Below the pieces are notes generated by a model. It did not search any database. It worked only from the letters and a program-made list of their open reading frames with translations, and was not told the DNA's origin. Shown here one piece after another: positions 20,560 through 31,267 of a stretch of 64,000 bases of DNA. The DNA is from Pomphorhynchus laevis. Its lineage: Eukaryota > Acanthocephala > Palaeacanthocephala > Echinorhynchida > Pomphorhynchidae. How positions within the stretch are numbered: the stretch's first letter is position 1; each line of letters opens with the position of its first letter. The translations under genes and the position numbers were made by a program. Location of the stretch: the NCBI GenBank assembly GCA_012934845.2, contig WNNJ02000348.1:62001-126000 (forward strand), given 5' to 3'.

Positions 20560-22740
20560 AAGAAATAATAGGGTCAGATTTAAGTAAATATATTCCTAAA
20601 ATAAGGTATAATATATTCCTAAAATAAGGTATAAACTCCTACCACTATTAGGACGAAAAATTTGTAATTATAATAAAGAATTAAAATCAATATGTAACGA
20701 TAATATTAGAAACATAATAGAAACAGAATGCAATTGCAAAAGTCTTAATTTTGATAAAATAAATGAACATATATGTACCCATAATCTAGAATTAATTGAA
20801 AATTGTGAATTAAGAAAAATGCTATCAAAAGGGCATGTCAAAATATGCTATCACATTTTGATAGCATATCAAAATGCTATCATTTTGTTATTATTTGAAA
20901 TAATAACAAAATGAGAAAATTAAGGAAAATGAAATACAAGGAAATAAATATGGATTAAATAATAACAACGACAAAAATAAAATTTACAATTCGTTATATA
21001 ATAACTTAAATGATTACTTTAGTAAGCTGATTAATAGTGAAAGCTCGAATATATCTAATATAAACATTTGGAAAGATTATATATTTGATAAAATTAAAAA
21101 TAAAATGAAAATAACAAACAATTATAAATGGAAAGATCAAATTAATAAAGATATGTATACAGAACTTACTAAATTAAAGGATAACTATATAATAACAACT
21201 ATTGATGAAGCTACTAATAACTTTGTCTTCATATGCAAAAAGCTTTATTATGATATACTAATGAAAGAGGTAAATTCTAATGATTTAAATGTAAATCCGA
21301 CATATGAAAGTAGTGAGTTAATTTTAGAAACAATTATTACAAGTCACTGTTCTATAATGAATAAAAAGGGTATAAAGGTTGAATCAGATAATAAAACTGT
21401 ACCTATATTATATTGGAATCCAAAATTACATAAAAATCCAATAAAACCTAGGTTCATATGTAGTGCGTTTAAATGTACATTAAAACCACTTTCTGTCTAT
21501 ATGAATAAAATACTTAAAGTAATTAAAGCACACTTTGAAAATATTGCACGGTAATCGAAATTAATACTGGTATAAAACACTATTTCAGTATTAATTCTAC
21601 AAAAGAATTTTTAGAACACACAAAAGGAATACATTTTCAGAATATAAATACATACGATTTTAGTACGATTTATACAAATCTAGATTTAGTAGATATAAAG
21701 GATGCATTAGAAAAATTAAATAAATCTTATACTCGGAAAAAGAATGCAAATAGTATGCATATATATGTTATAATAATTATAACGCCTATCTAACAAATTT
21801 ATACCATCAAGTAGATATAAATATATGGATAAGATTGAATTAATAGAATCCTTAAATATTTTGATAAATCAAAATTATTTAAAAGTAGGGACATCTATAT
21901 TTAGACAAATAAAAGGTGTTCCAATGGGAGGTAATAGTAGCTCAATTATAGCTGACTTATTTATAAGCTTTATGGAATATATTAATTTGTTCATAACTGT
22001 GTAAAAGATAAATCTAAATTATAAAAAGATATGAAAATTATGTTTCGATACATTGATGATATATGTGTATTTAATTCTAATAATTTTTATTCAATTAGTG
22101 AGCACATTTATCCAGAAAGCCTTATTCTTAACAAAACCAATATTAATGATAAAGAAGGTGTATATCTAGATATGAACATTAAATTAACATTAACTAAAAC
22201 TAATATTAATTTATATCGTAAAGATGACATTTAAATTTACAAGAAACATATTTTTGCATGAGCATTCATGCATACCATATAATATAAAATATAATACATT
22301 AAATAATGAAATTTTAAGAATTGCAACAATATGTAATGATATTGGCTTTCTTCAAAATCATTTAAATAATTTAAATAGATACATATTTTAAACTAGGTTA
22401 CTATAAAAATAACATCAATCAGAAAATAGTAAAATATATAAATCAACACAATAATATAAAGAATAAATTTAAACTCTTAAGTGGCAAATTTTTATGGATG
22501 GATAATAAATAATATACTTTGTATTAGAATAAGATACTAGATAGTTATTTCAGAGGAAATACATCATTAGCATGTATTTGGCCCCGCTGCTATGTTGGGT
22601 AGAGGAGTTAGGGGCCGAAACCTGATAGCATAGCAGTTCCTCCTGATGACCTCTAATTCTTATTCTGATACAACGTCTGTTATTTATTAGTCAATTCATA
22701 AAAATGACGTTTATTTTAAATTTTATTTTTTTATTTTTAT
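20560..22740 (+). pseudogene. Penelope-like reverse transcriptase, degenerate, no endonuclease seen
   Basis: In shifting frames: KWKDQINKDMYTELTKLKDN and ATNNFVFICKKLYYD (PLE finger region), VPILYWNPKLHKNPIKPRFI (the PKxHK..RPI block), STYDFS-type motif A near 21,655 (YDFSTIYTNLD), GVPMGGNSSS motif B near 21,910, FRYIDDICVF (motif C, 22,040-22,070), and a thumb region with IYPESLILNKTNI and YLDMNI. The 149-codon frame at 21,105-21,554 and the 67-codon frame at 22,031-22,234 are parts. It ends with WMDNK near 22,495 and continues into the structured 3' tail (22,500-22,740). No GIY-YIG domain follows the RT, so this lineage may lack the endonuclease. It is dead. Confidence 0.72.
20843..20914. 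repeat. two adjacent perfect hairpins within the PLE
   Basis: ATATGCTATCA/TGATAGCATAT (20,843-20,853 and 20,859-20,869, 5-nt loop) and a 16-bp stem at 20,880-20,895 with 20,899-20,914 (3-nt loop). They break the PLE frame and look like local inverted duplications. Confidence 0.7.
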
Positions 22741-24217
22741 TTTTTAACTTGATTTAAATTATAGAAAATCTAAAAACAATTATTAATTATATTATTTAAT
22801 TATTAATTATATTATTAATTATATTATTATATTATTATATAATTAATTATATTAATTATAATTAATTATATTAATTATATATTAATCATTATTAAATATA
22901 TTAAATATATAAATTATATATATATATTAAATATATTTAATACAACAAATCGTTACCCTCAAATGGTTCCAATATTAAAAAATTTACAAAAAATTGTAAA
23001 TCAATTTGTATTAATAATAATTATTTAAATACGTTTAATTTTTGACATCAAATATTTATAAACTTTAATTTTATTGATATAAAATTAGCAGATACAACAT
23101 TTCCTGGCAAATTGTCAAATTTTTACTTAAATGTAGCGTTAAAATAAATTCGGATTTATTCTGTTTAGCCAGTTAATGGGAAACTCAAACGAATTGGAAC
23201 TAAAAAAACACCTGTGGTAAATATTTTTAACAGAAATATAGACAAATCTTAAATTCACTTGCATATTGTAAAAATTGTTTTTTATTTAAATATCCTTACC
23301 TAACTGCAATACTCATACTTTTTAGAAAATGCATTGTAAAATACATATTCCTTAGAAACGACAATATGACTATTTCGGAATATATACAAATCTACCAAGA
23401 TTGAACACAATACATAATTATACTTATACAAACATATAACAGAAAGCCACATTGCAAATAGCAATGACGTAGTGAAGTGATGATTTGGTTCATAAATAAA
23501 TTAAGAACAAATCTAAATTCTTGTCAACCTACAAACTATTTTATTCAGCATTCGACAGATCCCTTTAGTGTTAATTTCAAGTATATATATACAGTCACAA
23601 TTGGATTTTGATGTGGAAATGCTAATAAGCTTCAGTTTCATAATTGTAGATGTTGCCAAAAACCGGAGTTCGATTACAAGTAGAGCGGACTTACTTATCA
23701 CTCCTAGACGAGCTGATTGTAGCTGACAGCTACAACAAGCTCAATTGAATTGTCGCTGTACTTGTGGGATCCTTAATGGATACGTAATTAATAATAGTGG
23801 TGCACGGATGTGCATCACTTTATACATGCTGTATAAAGTACATAAGTATAATAAATACGTATTAAGTACATACTGTGCTTAGAGAGTACAAGTATATATA
23901 CACTTATACTTGTATGTATATATACCATTTTTTAATCTTAGTCCTTGTTAATATTAATTTTAAGCATTACAATGCAATTGTAATTCCATCAAACTTCAAA
24001 TTGAATTAAGAAATTATATTGTAAAGATCTTTTAATATAGACTTAAAAATACATTATTTTTAAACGTTTCAATCCATAAGTTTAGGCTCAGTTAGCTGAC
24101 CTGATTTGAATAATATTTAAATAACTGTTAGGTTTAGTACACTATACAGCCTAAAGTTATTTGGTTTATTTTTTAAATAATATTAAAAATATTAAATAAT
24201 ATTAAAAGTAAGTATAC
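22741..24217. other. PLE-tail end and AT-rich spacer
   Basis: 22,741-22,970 continues the T/A-rich tail of the PLE into AT microsatellite. The remainder shows no gene. Around 24,070-24,115 the tail end block (CTCAGTTAGCTGACCTGATT) recurs alone. Confidence 0.45.
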
Positions 24218-24370
24218 AAGAAACATATTTTTGCATGAGCATTCATGCATACCATATAATATAAAATATAATACATTAAATAATGAAATTTTAAGAATTG
24301 CAACAATATGTAATGATATTGGTTTTCTTCAAAATCATTTAAATAATTTTAAATGATTAAATAGATGCAT
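24218..24370 (+). mobile_element. PLE RT C-terminal fragment
   Basis: Starts ACAAGAAACATATTTTTGCA and matches 22,237-22,390 almost base for base (CATGAGCATTCATGCATACC, AATTGCAACAATATGTAATG), then breaks off. It is the thumb/C-terminal part of the RT. It lies just upstream of the ubiquilin-like fragment. Confidence 0.75.
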
Positions 24371-24439
24371 ATTTTTAAATTTAAAATTGATATTTAAAAT
24401 AAAAGTCAATTTTTTGGATTGACTGATAAATAACAGTCA

Positions 24440-24913
24440 ATGTTATTTCGTGCTCTATGCACAAATACTCGAACATTGAGGACGATTGTACAAATTCTAC
24501 AGAACCTAATTCGTCTGAGGGACACATCCCCACAAGTATATTCACAGTTGATATCTTCAAATATAAGCGGTCTAGTTGATAATCAAATGAATAGTCAACC
24601 TACTTCATCTGATGTGGATTCAATTCGATCACCAAGCAATAGACAAACAGCTTATGCAACAACAGTATTTCAAAATTTACAATACTCAAATCAAGATTAT
24701 ACTGTTTCGTTGTTTCAACCATTAGATCGTCTTCATCCCCAGCAACATCAGCCGACAAATCAACAACCAAACCAAACTCAAGAACAACTTTATGCATCCG
24801 AACTTGTACGAATGCAGACAGTGGGATTCCATAGCCGTGATACTAATCATGAAGCGCTTGCTGCATCTATGGGGGACGCAAAAATGGCTGTAGAACGTAA
24901 TGAAGACTCTTGA
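24440..24913 (+). CDS. ubiquilin-like fragment (partial STI1 and UBA domain)
   Basis: The 157-codon frame ends in SELVRMQTVGFHSRD followed by NHEALAASMGDAKMAVER, which fits a ubiquilin UBA domain (residues about 117-153; the MGF-type loop is VGF). The start, FRALCTNTRTLRTIVQIL plus QNLI, fits the tail of an STI1 repeat. Ubiquilins carry ubiquitylated proteins to the proteasome through UBA and an N-terminal ubiquitin-like domain, absent here. The 60-residue middle is N/Q/S-rich. Full ubiquilins are 500-600 residues, so this is a last exon or a 5'-truncated copy. An acceptor-like AACAG|T is just before the ATG, and the upstream DNA is PLE sequence. The frame is intact and ends TGA. Confidence 0.6.
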   Translation: MLFRALCTNTRTLRTIVQILQNLIRLRDTSPQVYSQLISSNISGLVDNQMNSQPTSSDVDSIRSPSNRQTAYATTVFQNLQYSNQDYTVSLFQPLDRLHPQQHQPTNQQPNQTQEQLYASELVRMQTVGFHSRDTNHEALAASMGDAKMAVERNEDS

Positions 24914-25201
24914 CATTTTTTAACCCATTAGTTGGTTTATTGTATTTAATTTTCCTCTTTTAAAGTTGTTATTTATTGAGTCTACGGTATTAAACATTAT
25001 ATTTATTAAATATCTTATTATATTTTAATATTTTAATTATCCAAAAATAACGAGTTACAAGATAGAATTCAAAGTTTTAGCTACTTTATTAAACAAATAA
25101 TATACTACAATTAAATAATATGCGAATATGCAAACGTACCATTCTTTATCTTTATATTTACATTTTAGCTTTTTCTCATTTTAAAGTTCTATTGATAAAC
25201 T

Positions 25202-25513
25202 TCAATTTCCAGTCTCTGCATTAATATAGTTGAGTACAAAAAATACGTACAACATTTTAGCAGGTGTATCTGTGAATTTGTTATTAGAAAATAATGAGCT
25301 GGAAGGTGACCAGAATTGATTAGCAGAAATCGGTTGTTTGGAGATATGCGGCGTGCTTTGCTGAAATCGTAGATTTGTGTCGGCAATCGACGATGGACAA
25401 GCTATTACTGGGCTTATGTGCATCATTGAAAAGTCGTGAAATATAGTCGGTGTTCTTTGAGTAGTTTGATAGATTTTTGATTTGTTGTTGACAACTGTAT
25501 TAGTTTCAAATTC
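25202..25513 (-). CDS. possible terminal exon, unrecognised protein
   Basis: The minus strand has an acceptor (TTTTTGATTTAG|G) at 25,515-25,514 and an open frame of 103 codons to TGA. It begins EFETNTVVNNKSK and contains S/T/P-rich sequence such as QSTPHISKQPISANQFWS. It would be convergent with the ubiquilin-like frame, 288 bp from its stop. The protein part is low-complexity and disordered-looking with no motif I know. The AG is acceptable but unproven; this may be a chance frame. Confidence 0.28.
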   Translation of the reverse strand, partial: EFETNTVVNNKSKIYQTTQRTPTIFHDFSMMHISPVIACPSSIADTNLRFQQSTPHISKQPISANQFWSPSSSLFSNNKFTDTPAKMLYVFFVLNYINAETGN

Positions 25514-25983
25514 CTAAATCAAAAATTAAATTAATAGAACATAAATTGATGGTAAATGAAGGTGTTTCAACAACCAATTTTTAATAACAAACTGCTATCA
25601 TTTGCAAAATATGACAGCAGTTTTATTTGAGCATTTAAAACATTCTAAAAAATCAATTGAACAGTAAATTTCTTCCAAAAGATAACAGCAGTTATATATT
25701 AAGCATTTAAACATTTAAATTATAAACTCTCAAAAAAGTGAACAGTTCATTTCTTCTATTCGGAAAAAAAGTGTTTATACACTTTTTAGTAAATTATTGT
25801 AATGATATATTGCGATCTATTATATTTCAATCTATTTTATGGCTGGTGAAACCAACCAGCCATAAACGAAACGTGGATAAATTAAAACGAACATTAGATA
25901 AATATTAATCAACTAAGAAATCATTAAAAGTGACGACTTTATTTAAAAACAACATCATTTCTAATAATTAATTTCTATGTGAA

Positions 25984-26890
25984 TATTTTTGCATGAGCAT
26001 TCATGCATACCATATAATATAATACATTAAATAATGAAATTTTAAGAATTGCAACAATATGTAATGATATTGGCTTTCTTCAAAATCATTTAAATAATTT
26101 AATAGATACATATTTTAAACTAGGTTACTATAAAAATAACATCAAGCAGAAAATAGTAAAATATATAAATCAACACAATAATATAAAGAATAAATTTAAA
26201 CTCTTAAGTGGCAAATTTTTATGGATGGATAATAAATATTATACTTTGTATTAGAAAAAGATTCTATACAATCAAATTTCATCATATAAAATATAATACA
26301 TTAAAATTATTTAAAGGTAGGATACATCTATATTTATACAATTCATAAAAATTGATTTTATTTTAAATTTAATTTCTTATTGGTATATATTGAATGGATA
26401 ATAAATAATATACTTTGTAGTAGAATACGGTACACTATATAATCAAATTTAATCAGAGGAAATACGTCATTAGCATGTATTTGGCTCCTCAGCTATCTTG
26501 GGTATTGAATAAGCAATGATGTTACATAAAAATCATTTATTTTATAAAAATTAATTTTATTTAATTCCTTATGAATTTTTATACTCCATAATAAAGTATT
26601 TTCGTCTACAAAATTTAGATGCATTTCATATTGTTGTTTTATGTCTTAAAATAATGAGCAATGACGTTAATTAGAAATTATTTAATTTTTTTTAATATAT
26701 TAATAAGTGAATTTAATTTCAAACTTAAAGTGAATTTATTAAAAACTTAATTAACTGTCAAATGTAATATATTTTGGACGGATAGTAAATAATATACTCT
26801 GTGCTATAATAAGAAATTACGCTAGATAATTACATCTGAGGAAATACATCACTGACATGGATTTGGCCCGCTGATATATTAGATCGAAAT
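25984..26890 (+). mobile_element. fragments of three PLE copies
   Basis: 25,984-26,260 repeats the RT C-terminus down to the WMDNKYYTLY region. 26,395-26,510 and 26,755-26,890 are tail pieces beginning GGATAATAAATAATATACT or a variant and reaching GAGGAAATAC-TCA and ATTTGGC. They lack the second half of the tail fold. Boundaries differ among copies, as expected from truncated insertions. Confidence 0.65.
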
Positions 26891-27002
26891 ATAGAAACTA
26901 AATAAATTCACAAATACTTGCTAATTTTTTTTAAATTATAACTAAGCTAATTATAATTATATCATGGAGAATTGCTTTTAAGTCAAATGCAACTTTTTTA
27001 TT

Positions 27003-27216
27003 GCTAACAATCCATGAGAATACAGAAGACTTTATTTATTATTATTAGATATCTCGACTGTACTCAGCAGTCCTCTCAAACTTTTGTTACATAAGAATAC
27101 TTAAACTTTTGTGACAAACGTTTGAAAGATAATAACATACAATTGAAAAGGACTGCAGAATACAGTCAAAATATCTAATAATAAGTTAAGTCTTTTGAAT
27201 TCTCGGGGATGGTTAG
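27003..27216. repeat. imperfect inverted repeat, ~75-bp arms
   Basis: The left arm (27,003-27,081) and right arm (about 27,146-27,216) share GCTAAC-ATCC, GAGAAT-CA-AAGACTT, TTATTATTAGATAT and GCAGTCCT in inverse order. The centre has two copies of an AAACTTTTGT word. AT-rich sequence on both sides is also partly complementary. Probably a miniature foldback element. Confidence 0.6.
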
Positions 27217-27477
27217 CGATAAAAATTATTATAATTAGTTATAATTATAAAATTATAAGTACATATTCATTTTTTAAATTAATTTATAGTTCAAAATATG
27301 TAGCTTCAATTGCGTGATCTTATTTATTGTATTTAGGACTTCTTTCATCTTCCCTGTCAGTATATGCTTTAATGTTTTAATGTTTTATAGTGCAAAAGAT
27401 ATAGTTTATGTTGAACGATCTGAATATTTATCTTAAAATAAAACATTTAAAATTTGCAAGAAAATTTCCCATTGGAT

Positions 27478-27630
27478 CACACATTAAAGATATACACATC
27501 ACACATTAAAGATATACACATCACACATTAAAGATATACCATCACACATTAGAAATATATTATTGAATATCTCAACTCCGAATCTGATAATATCTCGATT
27601 TTGCGGATTTCTATGTGAAGTCGAAGTTTT
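27478..27630. repeat. 22-bp minisatellite with conserved flank, copy 1
   Basis: Three to four units of CACACATTAAAGATATACAT-like sequence (27,478-27,563; spacing 22, 22, 21). These are followed by a unique-looking ~70-bp flank containing CTCGATTTTGCGGATTTCTA that also follows the array at 29,618. Confidence 0.75.
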
Positions 27631-28179
27631 TTTGCAAGAAAATTTCCCATTGCATTTAACTCCCATTGCATTTTTCCCATTTGCATGTATACCTTTATCT
27701 CCGTTTTGGATAATGTTTGTATATGAATCAAATCAGCTAACTGAGTCTATGTATTAAATATAATTATTATATCAAATACTACAGCGTTATATTACTACAC
27801 AGCATTCTGATGACTATGTGTGTAACATAGAGTAGTAGCGGACGAAACAATACCAATATGTCAGGCTAGAATATGTTAAGTTGTGAGTCAATGTGTATGA
27901 ATTTGAAATGAATGTAGGAATGATACCGTATCTGGTTTATGATGCGAAATCATCTTTGTGATTTAGCAAAATTGATGAAAGAAACAAAATAATCTATCAA
28001 TGGATCACCAGCAACGATTCAATTATCATCCGATCTCATTAGTGTTTAATATATTAAAGAATGCATCTTGGAAAATACGGTTTCATAAATTCATTACATT
28101 GAAGGTTTCATATATTGAAGAACTCCTATCTGTATTGAAAGATTAGTCTAGTCAATTCCACCGATCGAAATAACTAATC

Positions 28180-28390
28180 AAATCAGTCTACGTGTTTAAT
28201 ATAATTAAATAATAAACAAAGCATAACAATACTAAATCAAAATTTAATAATTAAATAATAAAATTAATAATTGTTTTTAGATTTTCTATAATTTAAATCA
28301 AGTTAAAATAAAAAATTGAAATATAAAATAAACGTCATTTTTATGAATTGACTAATAAATAACAGACGTTGTATCAGAATAAGATAATAA
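28180..28390 (-). mobile_element. PLE 3'-tail fragment, minus strand
   Basis: Reverse complement of the distal tail: the end block (AATCAGTCTACG at about 28,180) and the stretch complementary to ACAACGTCTGTTATTTATTAG near 28,330-28,375. The middle matches 22,660-22,770. Confidence 0.65.
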
Positions 28391-28879
28391 AACTATTACG
28401 TGCTATTTAATAATCGTCTCTCTTTTTTGCGTCTAATAAATGAAAGACTTGCTTATAAACTAACAAAGATGCTGATATAGCTAACAAAGCTGCTGGTATT
28501 CTTAAATTTGTGTAATAAGATTTTGTAAACGTCAATAATGTTAATATTGACGTTCCATAATTGGTGTTTAATTGCATAGAATGTAATTGAATATAATTAT
28601 ATAGTTATATAATTAAATAATACTTTTAGATCGATTTATTATATCATAGTAGCCTCTCTGACAGCGACTACATTATGTACAAATATACAAGTTTTAGAGT
28701 ACTTGATTTTTCCTGGACATAATTTAACTATAAATATATAGCTTTTCAACATTAATAATAAAGTTGAAATTGAGTTGTTTATACGTATTGGATAATATAT
28801 CATTTTATGTAATAAATAAATAAAAAGATTATAATCAAAATAAAGCGATTGCGTTATCAATCGCTTTATTCAGTTCCTC

Positions 28880-29612
28880 CTTTTAGAATAAGGATTATAC
28901 GTAATTAGGAGGAACTGCTATGCTATCAGGTTTCGGCCCCTAACTCTTCTACCCAACATAGCAGCAGGGCCAAATACATGCTAATGATGTATTTCCTCTG
29001 AAATAACTATCTAGTATTTTATTCTAATACAAAGTATATTATTTATTATCCATCCATAAAAATTTGCCACTTAAGAGTTTAAATTTATTCTTTATATTAG
29101 TTGTGTTGATTTATATATTTTACTATTTTCTGCTTGATGTTATTTTTATAGTAACCTAGTTTAAAATATGTATCTATTAAATTATTTAAATGACTTTGAA
29201 GAAAGACAATATTATTAATCAAATCAGCTAACTGAGTCTACGTATTTAATATAATTATAAACTATTCAAAACATAATAATGCTAAATCAAAAAGTAATAA
29301 TTAAATAATAAAATAAATAATTGTTTTAAGATTTTTCATAATTTATACCAAGTTAAAATAAAAAATTGGAATTTAAAAATAAACGTCATTATTATGAATT
29401 GACTAAGAAATAGCATACGATGTATCAGAATAAAGATTAAAGGTCATTAGGAGGAACTGCTATGCTATCCGGTTTCGGACCGTACTTCCTCGACCCAAAA
29501 TAGCAGCGGGGCCAAATACGTGCTAAGGACGTATTTCCTTGGATTAAATTTGATTATATAGTATATTATTTTAATACAAAGTATATTACTTATTATCCAT
29601 CCATAAAAACTT
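28880..29612 (-). mobile_element. two PLE-tail copies in tandem, minus strand
   Basis: 29,216-28,880 holds the RT C-terminus (complement of GGTTACTATAAAAATAACAT) and the tail fold. 29,612-29,217 is a second copy of the complete tail, ending at the block AGTCTACGTATTT. Both keep GGAGGAACTGCTATGCTATC, the complement of the hairpin module seen at 22,590-22,650. The junction is precise at 29,216/29,217. Confidence 0.72.
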
Positions 29613-29617
29613 TCCAT

Positions 29618-29785
29618 CACACATTAAAGATATACACATCGCACATAGATGATATAAACATCACACATTAAAGATATACACATCACACATTAAATAAACA
29701 CCATCACACATTAGAGATATATTACTAAATATCTCAACTCCGGATCTGATAATATCTCGATTTTGCGGATTTCTATGTGAAGTAG
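29618..29785. repeat. 22-bp minisatellite with conserved flank, copy 2
   Basis: Five units (29,618, 29,640, 29,662, 29,684, 29,705) of the same 22-bp sequence as at 27,478, then the same flank with TCTCGATTTTGCGGATTTCT. The array begins directly at the broken end of a PLE tail. Confidence 0.75.
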
Positions 29786-30043
29786 GATTGGGAATTTTTT
29801 TGTATTAATCTCTACAGAGAGAGCAATTCGCCAATTTAAAATAATGATCAATGTTCTACGAAGTTCAAAACGTTGCCGACTGTGTTATGCAAATTAATCG
29901 AAATTTTGCACAATGAACATGCTATTTTAGTGACAGAGTTATTAGTTTTCGGAATGCATGCAGAATATTTTAAAAGCAACTTTACTGCTTTAAACTTTGT
30001 CAACGCTGCAGCTTCAAAATTTTAATGATAAAAAGCGATTAAC

Positions 30044-31267
30044 ATGATTACTGATACTTCACCAGATAACATGTATTTGAACTATAACTCAAATGATGGT
30101 AGTCCAGTTAATACATCAAAGGTGAACATATTGAAGAAGAGAATCAAATTAATAAAGCCGCTTCCTTTTATAGAGGAAACCTTATCTCAAAATCGGTTAA
30201 CCGATTCGGTTTCATCGCTAAATCGCTTTCGAACTAGTAAGCAAATTCACAGATCTACATTGCATAACACTGAAAATGTTGACCCATTAACACCAGTGAA
30301 GGATAAGCCAGAATACGAGTCTAGTATTACTGTTAAAACGTCAAAACTGATTCAGAAAGCTAACGATGATAGCACCGTTAGCGATGGTAATAGCATCATT
30401 AATGTACATTCTAGACGGGAATTTCCGTGCATTGGGTGGAAGAGTGCACTGGAAAAAGCATCATCGACTTGTAAGAATATACGAGATAATATAGACATGG
30501 AGTCATTTGCAAAATTTCCACAAAATTCTCAAGATAAAGAAATAAATTACCTACGCTCGACTTTTAACGAAACCAACAGCTTAACAAAATGTGATAACGG
30601 TTTAAAGGGAATTAACGCTTTATGTTCAAAAGATACAAAAACTTTTCCGTTTTTTAATATACCCAATTTGTATAGATTATGCATGGGCATTTCAAATCAA
30701 TTTAACCTTCAAGCGCCGACGTTGGAGTTCGCTGAATTTATTATGCGTATTGCTGAAGAGTTCTGTCGTAATTTAGTAGAGGATATCATATTATCCGCCT
30801 ATTTAAGAAACAAATTAATTAACGATGAATTATTTACGGAAGACAGTAATCTCAAAAGACAGATCAAATATTTGAACAATATTAAAAGATGTCAACTAGA
30901 AGAATCAACCAAAGAACATTCTGAGCCAAGTGATGAAAGCGGAAGTTGTGAAGCAGGTAAAGAAAGCGATGACTCGGAATATGAAGGCGATAGTGAATAT
31001 GAATTAACAGAAATTGAGTTACGCCAATTAGAGGATTTAAACAAAGCCGCACTAGAGGCTATTGGTAATAGGAGACATAAAGCAAACAGTAGCAACATTA
31101 ATCAGCTAACACATCTGAAAAAGTTGAAACCCAAACTTACTATCGGCATGAAGGACATTATAAGATCATTGGAAAATAGGAATTTTCCAAATAAATCAGT
31201 TATATTGCAATATGGGTACGAAGGCATGTTTGACAAATTTAAGCCATCATCACAAAAACCGACCTAA
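30044..31267 (+). CDS. TAF4-like TFIID subunit, divergent, intronless
   Basis: A 407-residue intact frame. Residues about 200-265 (NLYRLCMGISNQFNL, then FAEFIMRIAEEFCRNLVEDI) fit the helices of a histone fold like the TAF4 one, which pairs with TAF12 in TFIID. Residues 295-325 are acidic (E/D/S). At 335-345 is AALEAIGNRR, like the ALAAIGPRKK word near the TAF4 end, and at 365-385 is LTIGMKDIIRSLENR, like RVNLRDLIFCLENER. The TAFH domain and long Q-rich N-terminus of animal TAF4 are missing. An AATAAA lies about 45 bp after the stop. There is no intron, so it is either a compact gene or an expressed retrocopy; the frame is undamaged. The first ATG follows stops in frame. Confidence 0.6.
   Translation: MITDTSPDNMYLNYNSNDGSPVNTSKVNILKKRIKLIKPLPFIEETLSQNRLTDSVSSLNRFRTSKQIHRSTLHNTENVDPLTPVKDKPEYESSITVKTSKLIQKANDDSTVSDGNSIINVHSRREFPCIGWKSALEKASSTCKNIRDNIDMESFAKFPQNSQDKEINYLRSTFNETNSLTKCDNGLKGINALCSKDTKTFPFFNIPNLYRLCMGISNQFNLQAPTLEFAEFIMRIAEEFCRNLVEDIILSAYLRNKLINDELFTEDSNLKRQIKYLNNIKRCQLEESTKEHSEPSDESGSCEAGKESDDSEYEGDSEYELTEIELRQLEDLNKAALEAIGNRRHKANSSNINQLTHLKKLKPKLTIGMKDIIRSLENRNFPNKSVILQYGYEGMFDKFKPSSQKPT

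Noticed and set aside
22560-22660. Hammerhead ribozyme in the PLE tail (CCGAAACC followed by CTGATGA)
   Set aside because: The boxes occur in permuted order. The outer stem GTTAGGGG/CCTCTAAT would fit, but two unpaired C precede GAAA, stem I would have only four nucleotides, and CTGATGA is not kept in other copies (CTAATGA, TTGATGA).
27807-27860. CTGATGA ... GAAAC ... GTC at 27,807, 27,844 and about 27,860
   Set aside because: All boxes are present, but the 30 nt between the first two do not pair at 10.1/11.1 and stem I has no good partner. Likely chance.
27478-29785. CRISPR array
   Set aside because: The 22-bp units are contiguous without unique spacers and the DNA is eukaryotic; it is a minisatellite.
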